This document shows, one piece after another, positions 58,329 to 64,000 of a stretch of DNA of 64,000 bases. Position numbers and translations under genes: made by a program. How positions within the stretch are numbered: the first letter of the stretch is position 1; the number at the start of each line of letters is the position of its first letter. The DNA is from Methylobacterium sp. E-066 (lineage in GTDB: Bacteria > Pseudomonadota > Alphaproteobacteria > Rhizobiales > Beijerinckiaceae), in assembly GCF_022829635.1 (NCBI RefSeq), contig NZ_JAKSYO010000165.1:1-64000 (forward strand), given 5' to 3'. A model generated the notes under the pieces. It was not told the DNA's origin. It saw only the letters and a program-made list of their open reading frames with translations, and made no database searches.

Positions 58329-59732
58329 ATGTCGAGCGCCGTCCGGTCAGAGCCTTCCGCAGCCTCAGGTCCTGTCCCGCTCGGGCCGGCCACCGCCCCG
58401 GTGGGCCGGGTCGGCCCTCTCGCGCTCGGCCTCCTCGGCCTCCAGCACGTGCTGGTGATGTATGCGGGCGCGGTGGCGGTGCCGCTCATCGTCGGGCGGG
58501 CGCTGAAGCTGGCGCCGGAGCAGGTGGCGATGCTGGTGAGCGCCGACCTGTTCGCCGGCGGCCTCGCCACCCTGGTCCAGAGCTGGGGCCTGCCCGGGAT
58601 CGGCGTGCGGATGCCGGTGATGATGGGCGTCACCTTCGCGGCGGTCACGCCGATGATCGCCATGGGGAGTAATCCCGAGATCGGGCTCGCCGGCATCTAC
58701 GGCGCGGTGATCGCCGCGGGCCTGTTCGCGTTCCTCGTCGCGCCGCTGGTCGGGCGGCTGCTGCCTTTGTTCCCGCCGGTGGTGACGGGCACCATCATCC
58801 TGGTGATCGGCATCTCGCTGATGCGGGTCGGCGTGAACTGGGCGGCCGGCGGGGTCGGAAACCCGGCCTACGGCGCGCCCGTCTACCTGGCCATCGCGGC
58901 CTTCGTCCTCTGCGTGATCCTGGCGATCACCCGATACGGCACCGGCTTCGTCAACTCGGCCTCGGTGCTGATCGGGATCATCGTCGGCATGGTCGTGGCC
59001 GGCTTCTTCGGGCTGGTCGACTTCGGCCACGTGGCGAGCGCGCCGTGGTTCGACGTGGTGCGCCCCTTCGCGTTCGGCTGGCCGAGCTTCGATCCCGTCT
59101 CGGTGGTCACGCTGAGCATCGTGATGATCGTCGTGATGATCGAGTCGACCGGCATGTTCCTCGCGCTCAGCGAGATCTGCGCCGATCCGGTCGACGCGGC
59201 GCGCCTGACCCGGGGCCTGCGCGGCGACGGCCTCGGCACGGTGATCGGCGGCATCTTCAACACCTTCCCGTACACCTCGTTCTCGCAGAACATCGGCCTC
59301 GTCGGGGTCACCGGCGTGCGCACGCGCTACGTCGCGGTGGTCGGCGGGATCATCATGCTGGGCCTCGGGCTGGTTCCCAAGCTCGCCGCCTTGGTCGAGG
59401 CGGTGCCGCAATGCGTCCTCGGGGGTGCGGGGCTCGTGATGTTCGGCATGGTCGGGGCGACCGGCACGCGCATCCTCGGCGCCGTCGATTTCGCCAACAA
59501 CCGCAACAACCTGTTCGTGGTCGCGGTCTCGGTGGGCTTCGGGATGATCCCCCTGGTGGCGCCGGGCTTCTTCCGGCAGATGCCCCAGGCGCTGCATCCG
59601 CTGCTCGAATCGGGCATCCTGCTCTGTGCGCTCTCGGCCGTGCTCCTGAACCTGTTCTTCAACGGGCTCGGCAGCACGGACGAGGCACGCGAGGCCGCCA
59701 TCCGACAAGCCAAGACCGCCGAGGCGCATTGA
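58329..59732 (+). CDS. NCS2 urate/xanthine permease
   Basis: 467-residue NCS2 symporter, about 14 membrane segments, close in sequence to the 44.2-kb permease. Motifs: LGLLGLQHVLVMYAGAVAVPLIVG, GIGVRMPVMMGVTFAAVTPMIA, MIESTGMFLALSEICADPV and FNTFPYTSFSQNIGLVGVTG. The ATG at 58329 is preceded by GGGAGAG. Being 32 bases upstream of the uricase gene, urate is the most likely substrate. Confidence 0.9.
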   Translation: MSSAVRSEPSAASGPVPLGPATAPVGRVGPLALGLLGLQHVLVMYAGAVAVPLIVGRALKLAPEQVAMLVSADLFAGGLATLVQSWGLPGIGVRMPVMMGVTFAAVTPMIAMGSNPEIGLAGIYGAVIAAGLFAFLVAPLVGRLLPLFPPVVTGTIILVIGISLMRVGVNWAAGGVGNPAYGAPVYLAIAAFVLCVILAITRYGTGFVNSASVLIGIIVGMVVAGFFGLVDFGHVASAPWFDVVRPFAFGWPSFDPVSVVTLSIVMIVVMIESTGMFLALSEICADPVDAARLTRGLRGDGLGTVIGGIFNTFPYTSFSQNIGLVGVTGVRTRYVAVVGGIIMLGLGLVPKLAALVEAVPQCVLGGAGLVMFGMVGATGTRILGAVDFANNRNNLFVVAVSVGFGMIPLVAPGFFRQMPQALHPLLESGILLCALSAVLLNLFFNGLGSTDEAREAAIRQAKTAEAH

Positions 59733-59764
59733 GAGACGCCTTCGGCCCTTTTCCGGAGATCCCC

Positions 59765-60607
59765 ATGGCCCTGACGGCATCGCGATACGGCAAGGGCCGG
59801 GTGCGGGTGATGCGCCTGACCCGCGACGGCGACCACCACATCCCGCGCGAGCTGACGCTCACCGTCTTGATGAGGGGTGAGTTCGACGCCGCCTGGACTG
59901 CGGGCGACAACCGGGCCTGCGTGGCCACTGACAGCGTGAAGAACATCGTCAACGTCACCGCGGCGAAGAACCTCTCGCTCGACAAGGAGGCGTTCGCCAA
60001 GGCCGTGGCCAAGGTCTTCCTCGACACCTACCCGCAGGTGGAGGACGTCGCGATCGAGGCGACGGAGACGCGCTGGCTGCGTCAGGAGATCGGTGGCACC
60101 CCGCACGGCCACACCTTCATCCTCGACGGCAACGGCTTCGGCTATGTCGGACTCGCCGCGAGCCGGGGCGGGTCGGTGCTGCGCTCGGGCCTGCGCGGAT
60201 TCACCTTCATGAAGACCACGCAATCGGGCTGGGCTGATTTCGTGGACGACGCCTACCGGACGCTGCCGGACACGACCGACCGCATCGCCGCAACCAGCAT
60301 GGACGCGACCTGGACATGGGCCGGTGCGCCGAGCGACTACGCCGCCGCCAACGCCAAGATCCTGTCGCTCCTGATCGAGGTGTTCGGCACCACCTACAGC
60401 TACGGCGTCCAGGACAGCATGTACCGGATGGGCGAGGCGGCGCTGGCCGCCGTGCCGGAGATCGACGAGATCGGCTTCGCGATGCCGAACAAGCATTACA
60501 TCCCGATCAACCTGCAGCCCTTCGGCCTGGAGAACCCGGGTACCGTGTTCCTGCCGACGGACGAGCCGCACGGCCAGATCGAGGCGACGATCCGCCGGAC
60601 GGGCTGA
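59765..60607 (+). CDS. urate oxidase (uricase)
   Basis: 280-residue cofactor-free urate oxidase, converting urate to 5-hydroxyisourate and H2O2. Family segments: YGKGRVRVMRL near residue 8 (catalytic Lys), ACVATDSVKNIVNVTA (catalytic Thr), GLRGFTFMKTTQSGW, and the C-terminal FAMPNKHYIPINLQPFG with the catalytic His. The ATG at 59765 follows CCGGAGATCC. It is co-directional with the permease. H2O2 formed here would need catalase or a peroxidase, none of which is adjacent. Confidence 0.95.
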   Translation: MALTASRYGKGRVRVMRLTRDGDHHIPRELTLTVLMRGEFDAAWTAGDNRACVATDSVKNIVNVTAAKNLSLDKEAFAKAVAKVFLDTYPQVEDVAIEATETRWLRQEIGGTPHGHTFILDGNGFGYVGLAASRGGSVLRSGLRGFTFMKTTQSGWADFVDDAYRTLPDTTDRIAATSMDATWTWAGAPSDYAAANAKILSLLIEVFGTTYSYGVQDSMYRMGEAALAAVPEIDEIGFAMPNKHYIPINLQPFGLENPGTVFLPTDEPHGQIEATIRRTG

Positions 60608-61105
60608 GGCGCCGCGCACGGTCCGCACATCGCCGTCCTGGATCTGGCCTACATCCGCGCGGAGATCGCTCGCGGCAGCGTAGCCTTCACGCCTCACAGC
60701 GAGGCCGCTGCCGTCACACAGATCGCCTCGCCCGTGCGGCGCGTCCATTCCACCGCTCGACCCGGCCGCACATCGCGTCGCCGCGCAGATCGAGGCGACG
60801 CTCGACAAGCACAGCATCTGTGACTGCCAGGGCCAAGCTGAAGTCGTTCGGCGAAAGAAGCGTGCCACCACGCAAACCGCGACGGCAGATCCGAAGGTAT
60901 CGGCTAAGGCATTGACAAATCAAATCTTTATACGACGCTTCGATCGCCCGCCCGCGGAGCTAGCCTCCGGCGCGGGTGTCACATCGTGCGCAAGCGCACA
61001 AATAGCGGACAGGCGTTGTTGTTTTTCTCGGCAGCGCTGCACAATCTTGACTCTACAGAAGGCGGGCAGCCCATGCTCGGCACCTTCGCTATCGGATCCT
61101 GAGTC
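60608..61105. other. intergenic, no gene recognised
   Basis: About 500 bases. Several short frames exist; one after 60770 reads somewhat like a protein (HRVAAQIEATLDKHSI) but has no start or family. The promoter of the small secreted-protein gene at 61106 should be at the right end, where the sequence becomes AT-richer (AAATCAAATCTTTATACG). Confidence 0.4.
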
Positions 61106-61363
61106 ATGACCACCCGCATCCTTCTCGGAGCCGTTCTCGGCCTCACCCTGTCCACTGCCGCGCTCGCGCAGAGCTACACCGCGCCCGCCGGGATCCCCGC
61201 CACCACCGCGCCGGGCGGCCTGGAAGGGCGCGCGGCCCTACCCAATCTCCTGAACGACCGCGGGCGCACGGTCGGCATCGGTCGGTCCTACGAGACCACG
61301 GACGATCTGGTCACCGGCGCCTTGCGCCGCCCGCATCAGAACTACACGGGCGGCGCGCGCTGA
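61106..61363 (+). CDS. small secreted protein, SYTAP family
   Basis: 85 residues: signal peptide RILLGAVLGLTLSTAALA, mature part starting QSYTAPAGIPATTAPGGLEG, followed by a hydrophilic tail (NLLNDRGRTVGIGRSYETTDD). It is the clearest member of the group found at 46.6, 56.6 and 57.0 kb. No cysteines in the mature part. Function unknown. Confidence 0.68.
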   Translation: MTTRILLGAVLGLTLSTAALAQSYTAPAGIPATTAPGGLEGRAALPNLLNDRGRTVGIGRSYETTDDLVTGALRRPHQNYTGGAR

Positions 61364-61524
61364 GGACGCCCGCCGACGCGCAACGCGACGCCTACGAGCA
61401 CCGGCTGATCCCTTCACGGTAGCAAAACCCGGTTTCGCTCGAGCGCCGCGTGAGCGGCTTGGTTGCAAGCCTCCTTGCAAAAGAGGTGGCTCCTCGCGTC
61501 GGTTCAGAAACAGGACAGCTTAAC

Positions 61525-61554
61525 GCCGCTCAATGCGTTCTCGCATTGGGCGGC
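61525..61554 (+). terminator. hairpin downstream of small secreted-protein gene
   Basis: GCCGCTCAATGCG pairs with CGCATTGGGCGGC (one G-U pair) around the loop TTCT, followed by ATTCGTTATTCTC. It resembles an intrinsic terminator with a weak T tail. The rest of the 61364-61815 gap shows no gene. Confidence 0.55.
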
Positions 61555-61815
61555 ATTCGTTATTCTCGACCGCCGATCGGCTTTACGACAGGCCTCCGAT
61601 GAAGGCTTCCCGGTTGAATCACGGATTAGCGACAGCAACGCACGCGTGGCGCCCGATCGCGCACGAACCGACCGATTCTTGTGCGTCCGCGCGGGTTCGT
61701 ATCCGTCCGTGTAGTAGCAATCATCCTAGCGAATGCTGAAAATATCGGCTTCACCGCCTGTCTAACGAAGCTCTATATTGACTCGCGTCATCGACCGGAT
61801 GGCGTGAGCAAGCGG

Positions 61816-62928
61816 ATGCCTGTGGCAGATCTTCCCTTCACGCGCAGGCGTCTTCTCGGCGCGGGCGCCCTCCTCGGGCTCGGCGTCGCTACGGGATCCC
61901 GCGCACGCGCGGCCGGCCCCCTGACCGTCGGCGTCATCTATGTCGGCCCGAAGGACGATTACGGATACAATCAGGCGCATGCCCAGGCCGCGAAGGCGTT
62001 GAAGGGCCTGCCCGGCGTCGAGATCACCGAGGAAGAGCGCGTCCCGGAGACGAACGCCGTCGAGAAGACCATGGAGAGCATGATCAACCTCGACGGGGCG
62101 ACGCTGCTGCTCCCGACCTCGTTCGGCTATTACAGCCCCTATCTTCTTGCCGAGGCCAAGAAGAACCCGAAGATTCAGTTTCGCCATTGCGGCGGCCTCT
62201 GGACCGAGAAGGATCCCAAGAACGCCGGCTCTTACTTCGGCTACATCGCGCAGGGGCAGTACCTGAACGGCATCGTGGCCGCCCATGCGTCGAAGTCGAA
62301 GAAGATCGGCTTCGTGGCGGCCAAGCCGATCCCGCAGGTGCTCAACAACGTCAACGCCTTCCTGCTCGGCGCACAGAGCGTCGACCCGGCGATGACCTGC
62401 CAGGTGATCTTCACCGGCGAGTGGTCGCTCGCGGTCAAGGAGGCGGAGGCGACCAACGCCCTGATCGACGGCGGCGCCGACGTCATCACCTGCCATGTCG
62501 ACAGCCCGAAGGTGGTGGTCGAGACCGCTGCGCGCCGCGGCGCCTTCGTGTGCGGCTATCACGTCGACCAGTCGCCCCTGGCGCCCCAGAAATACCTCAC
62601 CGGCGCGGAGTGGAACTGGCTTCCGATCTACAAGGGCTTCATCGAGGCGATGCAGGCCGGCAAGACCCCCGAGAACTTCGTGCGCGGCGGCCTCGCCGAC
62701 GGCTACGTCAAGATGAGCCCCTACGGGCCCGGCGTCGGCGAAGCGGCCCGCAAGAACGCCGACGCGGTCAAGGCCGAGATGCTGAAGGGCGGCTACGCGA
62801 TCATCAAGGGCCCGCTCAAGGACAACGCCGGCAAGGAGGTCCTGCCGGCGGGTAAGGCCTACCCGGAGAAGGCGGCGGAACTGGAGAGCACGAACTACCT
62901 CGTCGCCGGCGTGAAGGGCTCGGTTTGA
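61816..62928 (+). CDS. BMP-family substrate-binding protein, second system
   Basis: 370-residue periplasmic binding protein of the BMP family. The signal peptide contains a twin-arginine-like TRRRLLGAGALLGLG. The mature part shows LTVGVIYVGPKDDYGYNQAH, LLLPTSFGYYSPYLL, GSYFGYIAQGQYLNGIVAAHASKSKKIGFVAAKPIPQVLNN (in two parts) and FVCGYHVDQSPLAPQ. I start at ATG 61816; a GTG at 61804 is also possible. It is distinct from the 55.5-kb protein, and a permease gene follows, so this is a second nucleoside-type or purine importer. Confidence 0.9.
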   Translation: MPVADLPFTRRRLLGAGALLGLGVATGSRARAAGPLTVGVIYVGPKDDYGYNQAHAQAAKALKGLPGVEITEEERVPETNAVEKTMESMINLDGATLLLPTSFGYYSPYLLAEAKKNPKIQFRHCGGLWTEKDPKNAGSYFGYIAQGQYLNGIVAAHASKSKKIGFVAAKPIPQVLNNVNAFLLGAQSVDPAMTCQVIFTGEWSLAVKEAEATNALIDGGADVITCHVDSPKVVVETAARRGAFVCGYHVDQSPLAPQKYLTGAEWNWLPIYKGFIEAMQAGKTPENFVRGGLADGYVKMSPYGPGVGEAARKNADAVKAEMLKGGYAIIKGPLKDNAGKEVLPAGKAYPEKAAELESTNYLVAGVKGSV

Positions 62929-62989
62929 GCCACGCTGGCACGGTTTCTGCCGGCCGCTCGGCGCCGACCCATCCGGAGGGCCCTGAGAC

Positions 62990-64000
62990 GTGGTCGCGGA
63001 CACAGCCCCATCGAGCCTGACCGTCGCGCCTTCGCGATCCTCGGCATTCCTCCGAATCCGCGCGTGGCTCGCGCGCCGTTCGGAGGCCGTGGCGATCCCC
63101 GTCGGAGCCGCCGCGCTCGGCTTCCTGCTGTTCGGCCTGTTCCTCGCGGCGCTCGGCAAGTCGCCGGTGCAGCTCGTCGACATCGTCTGGCGCGGCGGGT
63201 TCGGCTCTCCCTTCGCGCTCGGAAACAGCTTGCAGCGGGCGGCGCCCCTGCTGTTCGCCGCGCTCTGCGTGGCCTTGCCCGCCCGGCTCGGCCTCGTGGT
63301 GATCGGCGGCGAGGGCGCGATCGTGCTGGGGGGCCTCGCCGCCGCCGCGGCGGCACAGCCGCTGTCCGCGCTGCCCGCCCTGCTGGCGGTGCCGCTGATG
63401 GCCTGCGCCGCCGCCCTGGTCGGCGCCGTCTGGATCGGCTCGGTCGGCTGGCTCCAGGCCTATCGCGGGGTGAACGCCACGATCTCCAGCCTGCTCCTGT
63501 CGTATATCGCGATCGCGCTCGCCAACCACCTGATCGAGGGGCCGCTGCGCGACCCGACCAGCCTCAACAAGCCCTCGACCCTGCCCGTGGGCGACGCGTT
63601 CATGCTCGGGCCGATGCCGGTGATCGGCGTGCATTGGGGCCTCGGCTGCGGCGTGATCGCCTGCCTGATCGCCTACGGGCTGATGGACCGCACGACGCTG
63701 GGCTTCGCCGCCCGGATCGCGGGCGGCAACGTCCGCGCGGCCCAGATCCAGGGGCTGCCGGTCGGCCGGCTCATCGTGGGCTTCACCGCGCTGGGGGGCG
63801 CCTTCGCGGCGCTGGCGGGCTTCTTCGAGGTCGTGGCCGTCCAAGGCACCGCCAACGGCACCCTGGCTGCAGGCTACGGCTACACCGGCATCCTCGTCGC
63901 CTTCCTCGCCCGGCAGAACCCGATCGCGATCGTGCCGGTGGCCTTCCTGCTCGGCGGCATCGAGGCGTCCTCCGGGCTGATCCAGCGGCGGATGCAGCTG
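62990..64000 (+). CDS. BMP-type ABC permease, cut by window edge
   Basis: At least 337 residues of an inner-membrane permease similar to the 53.5-kb subunit: APLLFAALCVALPARLGLVVIGGEGAIVLGGLAA, NATISSLLLSYIAIALANHLIEGPLRDPTS and ARIAGGNVRAAQIQGLPVGRLIVGF. The likely start is GTG 62990 with CCGGAGGG upstream. The gene continues past the right edge; further permease and ATPase genes are expected there. Confidence 0.9.
   Translation, partial: MVADTAPSSLTVAPSRSSAFLRIRAWLARRSEAVAIPVGAAALGFLLFGLFLAALGKSPVQLVDIVWRGGFGSPFALGNSLQRAAPLLFAALCVALPARLGLVVIGGEGAIVLGGLAAAAAAQPLSALPALLAVPLMACAAALVGAVWIGSVGWLQAYRGVNATISSLLLSYIAIALANHLIEGPLRDPTSLNKPSTLPVGDAFMLGPMPVIGVHWGLGCGVIACLIAYGLMDRTTLGFAARIAGGNVRAAQIQGLPVGRLIVGFTALGGAFAALAGFFEVVAVQGTANGTLAAGYGYTGILVAFLARQNPIAIVPVAFLLGGIEASSGLIQRRMQL

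Noticed and set aside
60912-61106. 65-codon frame before the small secreted-protein gene
   Set aside because: Cys/Ser/Arg-rich with no pattern and lies in the likely promoter region.

Overview
The window is a high-GC stretch (around 68-70 % G+C by eye) of an alphaproteobacterial chromosome or large replicon, most likely Methylobacterium/Methylorubrum or a close Rhizobiales relative. The signs are a Ros/MucR regulator, a DUF1236 envelope protein, several MucR/LysR/GntR-controlled catabolic islands, short small-repeat elements of rhizobial type, an IS1182-type transposase remnant and a glutathione-independent formaldehyde dehydrogenase. The assignment is inference; there is no rRNA or other phylogenetic marker. 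No tRNA, rRNA, CRISPR array or prophage was seen.

Region 1 (1-5.05 kb) is a D-glucarate/galactarate catabolic unit: gudD (cut by the left edge), an MFS permease and kdgD on the minus strand, with a divergent LysR gene, then the 3' end of an IS1182-type transposase gene. Region 2 (5.3-12.2 kb) is signalling: a 1437-residue GAF/PAS/GGDEF/PAS/GGDEF/EAL protein, a cysteine-less MucR homologue next to a very AT-rich intergenic stretch, and an AraC-type regulator.

Region 3 (12.5-24.8 kb) is a stress island: luciferase-like oxidoreductase, Crp/Fnr regulator with a palindrome in front of it, peroxiredoxin overlapping a CPYC thioredoxin-fold protein, then dnaK-clpB-grpE-cbpA-cbpM, a decayed HdeD-like fragment, an ABM-domain protein and formaldehyde dehydrogenase. 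Two inverted copies of a roughly 70-bp repeat flank the peroxiredoxin-DsbA-dnaK part.

Region 4 (25.0-34.1 kb) is a one-directional unit: LysR, DUF1445/D-glutamate cyclase-family protein, five-gene branched-chain-type ABC importer and pxpABC (ATP-dependent 5-oxoprolinase). It reads as uptake and opening of 5-oxoproline or a related cyclised glutamate. Region 5 (34.2-40.1 kb, minus) is a polar-amino-acid ABC importer with an MmgE/PrpD protein and an NtaA/DmoA-type flavin monooxygenase, substrate unknown. A short run of small or broken genes follows, including a frameshifted DUF1236 gene.

Region 6 (42.2-64 kb) is a purine/ureide island: allophanate hydrolase, two NCS2 permeases, a GntR regulator with palindromic operators, guanine deaminase, a frameshifted AzgA-type permease, a biuret-hydrolase-like enzyme, a Tsx-like outer-membrane channel, a BMP-type nucleoside ABC importer, an OHCU-decarboxylase/HIU-hydrolase fusion, urate oxidase and the start of a second BMP-type importer. 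Together these import guanine, xanthine, urate or nucleosides and carry urate to allantoin; xanthine dehydrogenase and allantoin-to-urea steps are not in the window. Four small secreted proteins sharing a Tyr/Pro-rich 'SYTAPAG...TAPGG' N-terminus are scattered through this island.
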